Part shown: piece after piece, positions 27,410 to 35,949 of the stretch | Layout of the letters: each line of letters begins with the position of its first letter | How positions within the stretch are numbered: the stretch's first letter is position 1 | Origin: Ectothiorhodospira shaposhnikovii | GTDB taxonomy: Bacteria > Pseudomonadota > Gammaproteobacteria > Ectothiorhodospirales > Ectothiorhodospiraceae | Length of the DNA: 64,000 nt | Assembly (NCBI RefSeq): GCF_016584105.1 | Contig: NZ_NRSM01000004.1 | Span: forward strand, 110,688-174,687 | Reading direction: 5' to 3' | Made by a program: the position numbers and the translations under genes | The notes under the pieces: generated by a model | Seen by the model: the letters and a program-made list of their open reading frames with translations, nothing else | Told to the model about the DNA's origin: nothing | Database searches by the model: none

Positions 27410-27426
27410 ACAGGACACTCACGGCC

Positions 27427-28731
27427 ATGCCGCTGCCCTTCAAGGAACACCCGCTACGCCATGCACTGACCACAGAACTGCATGCCCGCACCTTTGAACC
27501 TATCAAGGCACCGGCCAGGGTCTCGCACCTGGCCTTCATCTGCGGGGAACGGGGCAGCGGCCGCAACACGGCACATTTGGTCAAGCTGCTGGAATTCTTC
27601 GATGCCCCGGTGCCGGAATCCGTGGGCCAGTACCACGTGGCAAACCTGGGTGGCATCCGGCTGCACTGGGAACGGCACACCGAGTTCGTCACCTATACCT
27701 TCACCGAACTCGGCCCCTACCGTCACCCCTTCGAGAATCAGGTGATCGAACGCCTGCCGACGGAATGGTTGGCGGCCTCGCCGGGGGAACTGGTGACCGC
27801 CGTTTCCCTGGTACTGGAATCGAAGGAGATGCCGGAGCGCAGCCCGGCTGAACTGTCCAAGCTGTTCGATCACAACATCGTCATCGGCTCCGAGGTAGTA
27901 GGTGGGCTGGGACGGGCCTGGTCGGATCTGCGCATTCACGCCGATGGTTACGCCCGCATCCTGCTGCGTAACGAAGGCCTCACCGATGCCCAGGCGGGGC
28001 GCCTGGTGAAGCGGGTACTGGAACTCAATGCCTACCGGGCCATGACCCTGCTGGGACTACCCATGGCCCGCAAGGTCAGCCGTACCCTGGACGCGGCGGA
28101 CCGACGGCTGGCGGAACTGGCCTTCAGCATGACGATACAACCCCAGCAGGAACACGGGCAGCCCGTGGAAAGCCGGTTGCTGTCCGAACTCACCAGCCTG
28201 GCTGCCGAGATCGAATCCGTGGCCGCCCAAACCACCTACCGCTTCGAGGCCACCCGAGCCTATTACAGGGTGGTCAAACAGCGTCTGGAACAATTGCGCC
28301 AGCGCCGCATCATCGGCTTGCAGACCTTCACCGAGTTTCTGGATGTCCGCCTGGCGCCGGCGGTGACCACCTGCGAATCCGTGAGTAGCCGCCAGAGAGA
28401 TCTGGCGGAGCGGGCGGCCCGCCTCACGGCCCTGCTCCGGGCCCGGGTGGAAGTCGGCCTGCAGGCCCAGAACCGCAACCTGCTCGAATCCATGGACCGC
28501 CGCGCCAAGCTGCAACTGCGCCTGCAAGAGACGGTGGAAGGCCTGTCGGTCATCGCCATCGGTTATTACGGCGTGGGCCTGGTGGGGTATCTGCTCAAGG
28601 GCCTGGAGTCCCAGGGGTTGCCCATCAACGCCACCCTGGGCATGGGTATTGCCATGCCCATCGTGGTACTCAGCGCCTGGTTCTTCCTCAAACGGGTGAA
28701 GAAGCGCCTGATGCAGGGGCACGGCGAATAG
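27427..28731 (+). CDS. DUF3422 family membrane protein
   Basis: This 434-residue protein belongs to the uncharacterised DUF3422 family. It has a soluble N-terminal region rich in conserved positions (HPLRHALTTELHARTFEP, HTEFVTYTF), a long helical middle region, and two transmembrane helices near the C-terminus (about 375-395 and 400-420), ending in a basic tail. The start at 27427 is where family similarity begins. It is separated by only 17 bp from the ACT gene, so it is likely the last gene of the ior operon. Its function is unknown. Confidence 0.85.
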   Translation: MPLPFKEHPLRHALTTELHARTFEPIKAPARVSHLAFICGERGSGRNTAHLVKLLEFFDAPVPESVGQYHVANLGGIRLHWERHTEFVTYTFTELGPYRHPFENQVIERLPTEWLAASPGELVTAVSLVLESKEMPERSPAELSKLFDHNIVIGSEVVGGLGRAWSDLRIHADGYARILLRNEGLTDAQAGRLVKRVLELNAYRAMTLLGLPMARKVSRTLDAADRRLAELAFSMTIQPQQEHGQPVESRLLSELTSLAAEIESVAAQTTYRFEATRAYYRVVKQRLEQLRQRRIIGLQTFTEFLDVRLAPAVTTCESVSSRQRDLAERAARLTALLRARVEVGLQAQNRNLLESMDRRAKLQLRLQETVEGLSVIAIGYYGVGLVGYLLKGLESQGLPINATLGMGIAMPIVVLSAWFFLKRVKKRLMQGHGE

Positions 28732-28732
28732 A

Positions 28733-30370
28733 TCAGGTAAGGTATTTCTCCCGCAGGGCCACCTTGTTGGTCTTGCCCACCGAAGTCTTGTCCACCTGAT
28801 CCACGAGGCGCACCTTCAGCAGGATGGACTCCTTGGGCAGCATGCCCTTGTCGACGAATTCCCGCACATGCCGGGTCAGCTCACGCTCGTCCGGCTCACT
28901 GCCTGTGCGGGGCACCACCAGGGCCAGGGGGATCTCGCCCCAGCGAGCCGCCGGTTGCCCAATGACGGCAACCTCGGAAACGTCCGGGTGCTGCATGAGG
29001 ACATCCTCCAGTTCCAGGGAGCTGAGCCATTCCCCGCCCACCTTGATCACATCCTTGGTGCGATCCGTGATGCGGATACTTCCCCCCGGCTCCCGGCAGG
29101 CCACGTCGTGGGTATGCAGCCATCCCCCGGCCCAGAGCCGTTCGGACTGTTTCTCGTCCTTCAGATACCCTTGGGTCAGCCAGGGTGCGCGGACCTGCAC
29201 CTCGCCCGGCGCATGATCATCGTTGGCCACCTCCCCGCCCTCGGCATCCACCACCCGCAAGGCCACCAGCGGCAGGGGGCGACCGGTACGGACGCGGCGG
29301 TCGATCTGTTCGTCCATCGGCAGCGCCAGTTCATCGTCGCTCAGTTGGGACAGGGTGAGGATGGGACAGGTCTCGGACATGCCGTAACCGGTATAGATAT
29401 CCACGCCGCGGCTCAGGGCCTGACGGCACAGGGCTTTGGGCAGGCTGGAACCACCGATCAGTACCTTCCAGCGGGAGAGGTCACAGTCCCGGTTTTTAGG
29501 ATCATTGAGCAGCATGTGCAGGATGGTGGGCACGCAGTGGCTGAAGGTGACACCTTCCGTTTCAATGAGCCGGGCCAACTGATGAGGGATGTACTTGCCC
29601 GGATAGACCTGCTTCACCCCCAGCAACGTAGCCATGTAGGGAATGCCCCAGGCATGGACATGAAACATCGGAGTGATGGGCATGTAGACATCGGCCCGGT
29701 GGAAGCGACCCTGGGTACTGTTGGAGGCCAGGGTCATCAAGGTGGCCAGGGTATGCAATACCAGCTGGCGATGGCTGAAATACACGCCCTTGGGCAGACC
29801 GGTAGTGCCGGTGGTATAGAAGCAGGTGGCCCGGGTGTTCTCGTCCAGATCCGGAAAGGTTTCCAGGGGCTCTGCCGCCTGCAGCAACTGCTCGTACTCG
29901 CCCACGAAATTCAGCCCCGCGGGGTCGATACAGCCGACCACCTCATCAGACGCTTCATCCGTCAACCGGATGAACTTCTGCACCGACTCGATCCGGCCTC
30001 GAATCGGGGCCAGCAAGGGGATGAACTCATCGTGGACCAGGATCAGGTCATCTTCGGCGTGACTGATGGTATAGACCAGCTGTTCACTGGACAGACGCAC
30101 ATTGATGGTGTGCAACACGGCCCCGATCATGGGCACGGCAAAGTAGCATTCCAGATAGCGGTGGCTATCGTAGTCCATCACCGCCACGGTATCCCCCGGC
30201 CCGATGCCCTGGGCCTTGAGCATTGCCGCCAGCCTTGCGACCCGCTGCCGGAATTCGGCGTAACTGACACGACGATCCCCCTTGTAGACGATCTCTTGTG
30301 CCGGATCGTAATGAACGGGAGAAAACAGCAGGTGCTTGATCAGCAGGGCAGGCAAGGAACCCATGGGCAT
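28733..30370 (-). CDS. Fatty-acid-CoA ligase (AMP-forming), AlkK-like
   Basis: This 545-residue adenylate-forming acyl-CoA synthetase has the AMP-binding P-loop FYTTGTTGLPKGVYFSHRQ, a YTGYGMSETCPIL segment, TGRPLPLV and the hinge RITDRTKDVIKVGGEWLSS; the C-terminal catalytic lysine region is KTSVGKTNKVALREKY. It resembles the medium/long-chain AlkK-like group, so a fatty acid is the likely substrate. It is encoded opposite the ior operon and ends one base past the DUF3422 stop, so it is probably regulated separately. An AAAGGAGAG site precedes the start. Confidence 0.88.
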   Translation of the reverse strand: MPMGSLPALLIKHLLFSPVHYDPAQEIVYKGDRRVSYAEFRQRVARLAAMLKAQGIGPGDTVAVMDYDSHRYLECYFAVPMIGAVLHTINVRLSSEQLVYTISHAEDDLILVHDEFIPLLAPIRGRIESVQKFIRLTDEASDEVVGCIDPAGLNFVGEYEQLLQAAEPLETFPDLDENTRATCFYTTGTTGLPKGVYFSHRQLVLHTLATLMTLASNSTQGRFHRADVYMPITPMFHVHAWGIPYMATLLGVKQVYPGKYIPHQLARLIETEGVTFSHCVPTILHMLLNDPKNRDCDLSRWKVLIGGSSLPKALCRQALSRGVDIYTGYGMSETCPILTLSQLSDDELALPMDEQIDRRVRTGRPLPLVALRVVDAEGGEVANDDHAPGEVQVRAPWLTQGYLKDEKQSERLWAGGWLHTHDVACREPGGSIRITDRTKDVIKVGGEWLSSLELEDVLMQHPDVSEVAVIGQPAARWGEIPLALVVPRTGSEPDERELTRHVREFVDKGMLPKESILLKVRLVDQVDKTSVGKTNKVALREKYLT

Positions 30371-30635
30371 GACATGAACTCTCCTTTTTGGGCAACATTG
30401 CCTGGGAATATACAGGATGAATCCATGCCGGTTGTCGGACGTTCACTGCCGATAATGAGGCTCAATGACAAAACTCAAAGCCTGGACGTTCGATCCGGCG
30501 CACAATGGGCTGTCGTACAGTCCACATTGCCTTCCCAACAGGATGTTTCCAAGGATCGGCCCGGTTCATGACCACGGGGCGAGTACTGTCGATCCGGAAA
30601 ATGCCTTCTCGTGCGGCTCTGCTAGCATCAGGCCA

Positions 30636-30662
30636 TCAACTTCTTGCCAACGCGGCCGATAT
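30636..30662 (+). promoter_or_regulatory. Candidate sigma-28 (FliA) promoter for the chemoreceptor gene
   Basis: GCCGATAT (30655-30662) matches the sigma-28 -10 element GCCGATAA at seven of eight positions. TCAACTTC lies 11 bp upstream where TAAAGTTT is expected (five of eight). The downstream gene is a chemoreceptor, the kind of gene usually read by FliA, and the promoter sits 68 bp before its ATG. The rest of the 359-bp gap between the acyl-CoA ligase and the receptor (30371-30729) shows nothing else I can assign; a second GCCGATAA at 30448-30455 lacks a -35 element. Confidence 0.55.
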
Positions 30663-30729
30663 CTACCCCATGCAGGGGCTGGTCAGGACAGTGCCGCAAT
30701 GATCAAAATGGGTATCCTGGGGAACCGAC

Positions 30730-32346
30730 ATGCAGCGTATCAATAATTTGCCGATCTGGGTCCGCCTGGTGGGAGCCATGTGGCTCATCCTGGTGCTGGC
30801 CTGGGGCGGCATGACCTTCTGGACGGTTCAGGAACAGCGGCGAACGGCCATCCGTCAGGCGGAGACTTTTTCCGAGACCCTCCATGAGATCACCATGGCC
30901 GGTCTGACCACGATGATGATCACCGGCACCATCAACCGGCGTGCCGAGTTCCTGGACCAGATCATCGAACTCCAGAATGTCCATGACCTCAGGGTCCTGC
31001 GGGGTGATAACGTCTCCCGCCAGTACGGTCCCGGCGGTGAACATGAAAGACCCCGGGATGCCATTGAGCGCACCGTGCTGGAAACCGGAGAAGCCTACAT
31101 TGCCCTTTCCGAGGACCGTTCCAGTCTGCGGGCGGTCATGCCGGTGAAGAATTCACGCCAGTATCTGGGCAAGAACTGCACCCTGTGTCATGCGGTGGCA
31201 CCGGAAGGCGCGGTACTGGGCGGGGTCAGCCTGCAGATCAGTCTTGAGGACGTGAATACCGCCTCACGCCGGTTCGGCTTCAACTTCCTGGCCGTGGCCA
31301 CCCTGATCAGCGTACCGGTACTGTTGTTCCTGTTCCTGTTCACCCGCCGTTTCGTCACCAACCCCTTGCAAGAAATGACTCACGGACTGCAGGGTATTGC
31401 CCAGGGCGATGGTGACCTGTCCCACCGCCTGCCCATCCACGGCAAGGACGAAATTGGCCAGGCCTCCCGGGCCTTCAACGCCATGATGGACAATTTCCGC
31501 GACCTGATCAGCCGGGTGCTGCAATCCACCAGCCAGCTGGCCAAGGCCGCGGGCGATCTGGCCTCGGTCACCGAGCGCACCAACGACGGCGTCTCCCGCC
31601 AGCGCAGCGAAATCGACCAGCTGGCCACCGCCATGAACGAGATGAACAGCACCGCCCATGAGGTGGCGCGCAACGCCCAGCAGAGTTCGGTTTCCACCCG
31701 GGAGGCGGAAGACGCTGCCCAGGAAGGCAAGCATGTTGTCTCCGGCACCATGAAGCGCATCGAGCAGCTGGCCAATGAAGTACAGAAGGCTGCCGATATC
31801 ATCCGTGAACTGGACAATGGCAGTGAAGAGATCGGCAAGGTGCTGGACGTGATCCGGGGCATTGCCGAGCAGACCAACCTGCTGGCACTCAACGCCGCCA
31901 TTGAGGCGGCCCGTGCCGGTGAGGCCGGTCGCGGCTTTGCCGTGGTGGCCGACGAGGTCCGCTCCCTGGCCAATCGCACCCAGAGTTCGACCCAGGAGAT
32001 TCAGGCCATGATCGAACGGCTGCAGCAGTCCAGTCGCCGGGCGGTGACGGCCATGGACGAGAGCCGGCAGTCGGCCCAGGCCAGCCGTGACAGTGCCTCG
32101 CAGGCGGATGCCTCCCTGGACTCCATCACCCAGGCAATCAGCACCATCAGCGACGTGAATACCCAGGTGGCCAGTGCCGCCGAGGAGCAAAGTGCCGTGG
32201 CCGAAGAGATGAACCGCAATGTCACCAGCATCTCCGATGCGGCCGAGCAGAATGCCCAGGGTGCCGAGGAAACCACCCTCGCCTCCGAGCAACTGGCCCG
32301 GCTGGCGGACGAACTGCAGGATCTGGTGGGCAGGTTCAAGGTGTGA
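30730..32346 (+). CDS. Methyl-accepting chemotaxis protein with periplasmic c-type heme motif
   Basis: This 538-residue transmembrane receptor has an N-terminal transmembrane helix (about 9-30), a periplasmic sensor domain (about 35-180), a second helix (about 186-206), a HAMP domain and a cytoplasmic signalling region. The hairpin tip [19 protein letters not shown] is intact, so it should couple to CheA/CheW. The sensor domain contains C150-x2-C153-H154 (KNCTLCH), the attachment motif for c-type heme, just before the second membrane helix. That suggests a redox or gas (oxygen, NO) sensor. A GGGGA site precedes the ATG. No other chemotaxis genes are adjacent. Confidence 0.93.
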   Translation: MQRINNLPIWVRLVGAMWLILVLAWGGMTFWTVQEQRRTAIRQAETFSETLHEITMAGLTTMMITGTINRRAEFLDQIIELQNVHDLRVLRGDNVSRQYGPGGEHERPRDAIERTVLETGEAYIALSEDRSSLRAVMPVKNSRQYLGKNCTLCHAVAPEGAVLGGVSLQISLEDVNTASRRFGFNFLAVATLISVPVLLFLFLFTRRFVTNPLQEMTHGLQGIAQGDGDLSHRLPIHGKDEIGQASRAFNAMMDNFRDLISRVLQSTSQLAKAAGDLASVTERTNDGVSRQRSEIDQLATAMNEMNSTAHEVARNAQQSSVSTREAEDAAQEGKHVVSGTMKRIEQLANEVQKAADIIRELDNGSEEIGKVLDVIRGIAEQTNLLALNAAIEAARAGEAGRGFAVVADEVRSLANRTQSSTQEIQAMIERLQQSSRRAVTAMDESRQSAQASRDSASQADASLDSITQAISTISDVNTQVASAAEEQSAVAEEMNRNVTSISDAAEQNAQGAEETTLASEQLARLADELQDLVGRFKV

Positions 32347-32353
32347 AAACAGG

Positions 32354-32413
32354 CGCGGGGCGGGCAACAAGCCCGCCCCGCGTGACAATCAGCCCCCCAC
32401 CACCCGAGTGGGG
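32354..32413. terminator. Paired hairpins between convergent chemoreceptor and CBS genes
   Basis: CGCGGGGCGGGC and GCCCGCCCCGCG (32354-32365, 32371-32382) form a perfect 12-bp stem with a 5-nt loop. A second stem, CCCCAC/GTGGGG, follows at 32395-32413. The 79-bp gap lies between two gene ends facing each other, where a bidirectional terminator is expected. There is no U-tract, so the classic intrinsic signature is incomplete. Confidence 0.6.
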
Positions 32414-32425
32414 AACCATCATGAA

Positions 32426-32824
32426 TTACACGGCTTCTTCTTCGGACATCTCCAGGATGGAGGACACGATGTCATTCATCGTCACCAGCCCCACCAGCGT
32501 GTTGTCCCTGAGTACCACGATACGACGAATCCCCTGATTGACCATCAGCTTGGCTACGTGCTTGACCTCCAGCACCTCCGGCACGCTGATCACCGGCTTG
32601 GAGCAGACATCGTAGACATTGATCAGGTCGATATCCCCTTCTTCAGCCACGATGGTGCGCAAAATGGTGGTATAGGTGATGATGCCGTAGGCATCGTGCT
32701 CATAGCGCTTGTCCACCACCAGGGACTTGACCTTGTACCTGCGCATCTCGCGCATGGCCTCTCGAATGGTGGCGAGAGGGGAAATCATCGCCACGTCCTT
32801 CACCATGATATCTTTGACCAGCAT
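32426..32824 (-). CDS. CBS-domain protein
   Basis: This 132-residue protein is a pair of CBS motifs. The first begins VKDIMVKDVAMISPLATIREA and ends with the GIITYTTILR strand; the second begins VYDVCSKPVISVPEV and ends GLVTMNDIVSSILE. Stand-alone CBS pairs usually bind adenine nucleotides and regulate partner proteins. It follows the P-II-like gene by 14 bp and is the last gene of the DUF1538 operon, suggesting an energy or nucleotide input to the membrane protein. Confidence 0.92.
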   Translation of the reverse strand: MLVKDIMVKDVAMISPLATIREAMREMRRYKVKSLVVDKRYEHDAYGIITYTTILRTIVAEEGDIDLINVYDVCSKPVISVPEVLEVKHVAKLMVNQGIRRIVVLRDNTLVGLVTMNDIVSSILEMSEEEAV

Positions 32825-32838
32825 GGGTTACCTCGGGC

Positions 32839-33186
32839 TCACAGCTCGTCCTTGAGACGATCTTCGAACTGTTCGATCTGGCGCATGTCGATGCCGGCAA
32901 TATGTTCCAGGGGAACGGTGAATACCACGCCGTGGCTATGGGACTTCAAATCCAGTTCATCCCGCAGCGCCTTCATCACCGCCAGGGACAGCTTCTTCTC
33001 CAGAACCATCAGCAAGACTGACTGGCTACCCTCGTAGGTCAGGCCGAAGAAGGTCTTCTTCTCCTTGGCGCCGATGCCCCGGGCATCAACGATGGTGACT
33101 CCGCCGGCCCCCGCCTGCTTGGCGACATCAATGGCCTTCTCTTCAAGATTGTCGGCCAGAATGGCCACCAGAACGGCAAACTTCAT
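32839..33186 (-). CDS. P-II-like signalling protein
   Basis: This 115-residue protein has a ferredoxin-like P-II fold: strand MKFAVLVAIL, helix, then AGAGGVTIVDARGIGAKEKKTF, in which the ARGxG segment is typical before the P-II T-loop. The regulatory tyrosine of GlnB is not evident and the C-terminal part differs, so it belongs to the broader P-II-like group rather than GlnB/GlnK. Its start overlaps the DUF1538 stop by 4 bp. The second ATG, at 33186, was chosen; the six residues upstream are not family-like. Confidence 0.82.
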   Translation of the reverse strand: MKFAVLVAILADNLEEKAIDVAKQAGAGGVTIVDARGIGAKEKKTFFGLTYEGSQSVLLMVLEKKLSLAVMKALRDELDLKSHSHGVVFTVPLEHIAGIDMRQIEQFEDRLKDEL

Positions 33187-34700
33187 GATTTTGCTTCCCT
33201 CCACCGAGTGGTGAGTTCAACGGCGATAGCATAGAGCATCACACTGATGATCGGAAATATGGAAGCGAACGCGATCAGGCCGAACCCGTCGATCAGGACG
33301 TTACGTCCTTCGATATGGGTGGCCAGACCGATCCCCAGTGCGGTCACCAGTGGCACCGTCACTTCCGAGGTGGTCACGCCTCCCAGATCATAGGCCAGCG
33401 CCACGATGTATTTTGGCGCCAGCCAGGTCAGCAGGATGACCAGAGCATAGCCACCCATAATGTAATAGTGGATGGAATCTCCCGCGATGATCCGGTGCAC
33501 CCCCACGGTGATCCCCACCGCCACGCCGATGGCCACCAGAATGCGGATGGTATTGCCGTTGAGACGCCCCTTGCCCGCCTCCTCCGCCTTCTGCCCGATG
33601 GCGATCAGGGCCGGCTCCGCCATGGTGGTGGCAAAGCCGATGGTGAAGGCGAACAGATAGATGAAGAAGATCCGGTCCAGGGCGATGAGTTGTTCGGCCA
33701 TGCTCTGGCCGATGGGGAAAAGCCCCAGTTTGAGTCCCACCACAAAGGCGTACAGACCGAAGATCACCAGCACGAAACCGCCGAAGACCTTGTGAATGTG
33801 GGCGATGTGCTTGCGAATCACCAGGTACTGGAAAATCAGTACCACGGCAATGATGGGCAGCACGTCACGGAACATGATCAGGAGGTCCTTGAGCATGCCC
33901 AGCAGCACGCTGCCGGCCACCGGCGCCACCGCCTCGTCCACCGTTGCGGTATCCGCCATGGGCACCACGACCCCATTGACCATCTCGGGGGCGGCAAGGG
34001 TGAACACCAGGATCCCATAGATCTGGACCACGATCATGGGGACCATCACCGCCAAGGCCACCAGACCGAAGCCATGGGTCAGGGCATTGCGGCCCCGCAG
34101 GGACACGGCAAGACCGATCCCCAGGGCCGCGATCAGGGGCACGGTGACGATATTGGTGGTCACCCCGCCGGAATCGTAGGCCAGGCCGACGATCTCCTCC
34201 GGCGCGAAGAAGGTCACCGCCACCACCAGCAGATAGCCGATGATCATGTACCAGTGCAGGCTGTGGCCCAGCACGATCCGCACCACCCCAAGGGCCACCA
34301 CGAAGCCCACCGATGTGGCCACCAGGACCCGCAGCGTGAAGGCGTGAACGCGCCCCTCACTGATGATTTCAGCCTGGGAGGCCACGGCGATCAGGGCCGG
34401 TTCGGCGATCACGGCGGCAAAGCCCAGACAGAACCCGAACACCATCAACCACAGCAGCGATCCCTTCTTGGCGAACTCGTTGGAGAGGTTCTTGCCGATG
34501 GGAAAGATGCCCATTTCCAGTCCTTGCAGGAACAGGGCCACGCCCACCACCACGATCAGCAACCCCACGATCATGGGGACAAGCCCCTCGGGGACCTGCT
34601 GCATGACGGCGAACTGGAAGAAGCCTACGACCAGGATGATCGGCAGCAGATTCCGGAAGGAATGGGCAAGTAGTCGGTAGAATTCCTTGAGCTGGTTCAA
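33183..34700 (-). CDS. DUF1538 integral membrane protein
   Basis: This 505-residue, highly hydrophobic protein has about a dozen predicted membrane helices. The sequence is an internal duplication. The first half has LEMGIFPIGKNLSNEF, AEPALIAVASQA and LAYDSGGVTTNIVTVPLIAALGIGLA; the second half has LKLGLFPIGQSMAEQL, AEPALIAIGQKA and LAYDLGGVTTSEVTVPLVTALGIGLA. This suggests an inverted- or parallel-repeat transporter, but the substrate is unknown. The start is a TTG at 34700 with no strong ribosome-binding site. It is the first gene of an operon with P-II-like and CBS regulators. Confidence 0.85.
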   Translation of the reverse strand: MNQLKEFYRLLAHSFRNLLPIILVVGFFQFAVMQQVPEGLVPMIVGLLIVVVGVALFLQGLEMGIFPIGKNLSNEFAKKGSLLWLMVFGFCLGFAAVIAEPALIAVASQAEIISEGRVHAFTLRVLVATSVGFVVALGVVRIVLGHSLHWYMIIGYLLVVAVTFFAPEEIVGLAYDSGGVTTNIVTVPLIAALGIGLAVSLRGRNALTHGFGLVALAVMVPMIVVQIYGILVFTLAAPEMVNGVVVPMADTATVDEAVAPVAGSVLLGMLKDLLIMFRDVLPIIAVVLIFQYLVIRKHIAHIHKVFGGFVLVIFGLYAFVVGLKLGLFPIGQSMAEQLIALDRIFFIYLFAFTIGFATTMAEPALIAIGQKAEEAGKGRLNGNTIRILVAIGVAVGITVGVHRIIAGDSIHYYIMGGYALVILLTWLAPKYIVALAYDLGGVTTSEVTVPLVTALGIGLATHIEGRNVLIDGFGLIAFASIFPIISVMLYAIAVELTTRWREAKS

Positions 34701-35096
34701 GAGCGCTTATTGTGGTTGTGATGAAAGAAGATGACACCCGGCCAGACAGTCGACCCCAAACCCGTCCCCGCGACCCCGTCACTTCCGCGAAAGCGGGAGC
34801 CCAAAATTCCCGGTAGGCAGTCAACCACAAACTCGTCACTCCCGCTTTCGCGGGAGTGACGTGCCAAGGACACGTAAACAGCATGCCAAAGACGCGAAAA
34901 TGACATGCTAAGAACACAGCAATAACTGTCAAGGCGTAGTCATGACCGATTCAGAATACCCCTAAGCATACTGCAATCCGGACGATCATTGATGATATTG
35001 GAACACGACCACAATCCCCCCGTTATCTCCTTATGCCGCCCGGCATTTGCGGTATGCTTGCCCCCTGACCGGAGCATCCAGGATCAAACGGCGATC
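34701..35096. other. Non-coding gap between DUF1538 and nadC genes
   Basis: The 396-bp divergent region between the DUF1538 start and the nadC start contains no supported gene. Its left half carries the palindromic repeats listed separately. The motif CAGTC(G/A)ACC(C/A)CAAAC(C/T)CGTC appears twice, around 34747-34766 and 34818-34837, so each palindrome copy seems to bring the same flank. The right half presumably holds the nadC promoter, which I cannot pinpoint. Confidence 0.6.
34778..34861. repeat. REP-like palindromes (two copies, opposite orientation)
   Basis: CGTCACTCCCGC-TTTC-GCGGGAGTGACG (34834-34861) is a perfect 12-bp palindrome with a 4-nt loop. A degenerate copy, GTCACTTCCGC-GAAA-GCGGGAGC, lies at 34778-34800 with the loop in the opposite orientation. 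They resemble dispersed REP-type palindromes of proteobacteria. Confidence 0.75.
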
Positions 35097-35936
35097 ATGT
35101 CCCTTCATCTGCCCCACGAACTCATTCGCGAATCCGTCAAGCTGGCCCTCGTCGAAGATGTCGGCACCGGCGACCTCACCGCTGGGCTGATCCCTGCCCA
35201 GACCCGGTGCCGGGCCCATGTGGTGTGCAAGGAGCAGGCCATCGTCTGCGGACAGGCCTGGTTCAACGAGACCTTCAGGCAACTGGACCCGACCGTGGAG
35301 ATCACCTGGCATTGCCAGGAAGGCGACGCAGTGGAACCCGACACCCGGCTCTGCGGCCTGAGCGGACCGGCCCGGCCCATCCTCACCGGGGAACGCACCG
35401 CACTGAACTTCCTGCAGACCCTTTCGGCCACGGCCACCCGAACCCGCCGCTACGTGGATGCCGTGGCCGGCACCCCCGCCAATATCCTGGACACCCGCAA
35501 GACCCTGCCCGGGCTTCGGTTGGCGCAGAAGTACGCGGTCAGTTGCGGCGGCGGCATGAACCACCGCCTGGGGCTCTACGATGCCGTGCTGATCAAGGAG
35601 AATCACATCATGGCCGCCGGTTCCATTGCCGCAGCCGTGGCCCAGGCCCGCACCCTTTCCGGCCAGGTTCAGGTCGAGGTGGAAACGGAAACCCTGGACG
35701 AGGTCCGTCAGGCACTGGAAGCGGGTGCCGACGTGATCATGCTGGACGACTTCGATCTGGAAGGGATGCGGGCGGCCGTAGCCATGGTGGATGGTCACTG
35801 CAAACTGGAGGCCTCCGGTGGGGTGGATCTTTCCAAGATCCGGGAAATCGCCAAGACCGGCGTGAACTTCATCTCCGTGGGCGCCCTGACCAAGCACATC
35901 CAGGCGGTGGATCTGTCCCTGCGCCTGGAGGCCTGA
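35097..35936 (+). CDS. nadC: Nicotinate-nucleotide pyrophosphorylase (quinolinate phosphoribosyltransferase)
   Basis: This enzyme converts quinolinate and PRPP to nicotinate mononucleotide in de novo NAD synthesis. The 279-residue protein has [16 protein letters not shown] near the N-terminus, [15 protein letters not shown], the [17 protein letters not shown] segment, [12 protein letters not shown] and the C-terminal [11 protein letters not shown], all hallmarks of NadC. The ATG at 35097 was chosen because family similarity begins there; the frame is open upstream. nadA and nadB are not in the window. Confidence 0.96.
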   Translation: MSLHLPHELIRESVKLALVEDVGTGDLTAGLIPAQTRCRAHVVCKEQAIVCGQAWFNETFRQLDPTVEITWHCQEGDAVEPDTRLCGLSGPARPILTGERTALNFLQTLSATATRTRRYVDAVAGTPANILDTRKTLPGLRLAQKYAVSCGGGMNHRLGLYDAVLIKENHIMAAGSIAAAVAQARTLSGQVQVEVETETLDEVRQALEAGADVIMLDDFDLEGMRAAVAMVDGHCKLEASGGVDLSKIREIAKTGVNFISVGALTKHIQAVDLSLRLEA

Positions 35937-35949
35937 TCCTTATCTTCTT

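Noticed and set aside
25703..27418. 571-codon minus-strand open frame across paaK and the ACT gene
   Set aside because: It lies antisense to two well-supported genes and is Gly/His/Asp-rich without motifs.
30448..30455. A perfect sigma-28-like GCCGATAA
   Set aside because: No TAAA-type -35 element lies 11 bp upstream; the site at 30636-30662 is better spaced and positioned before the chemoreceptor.
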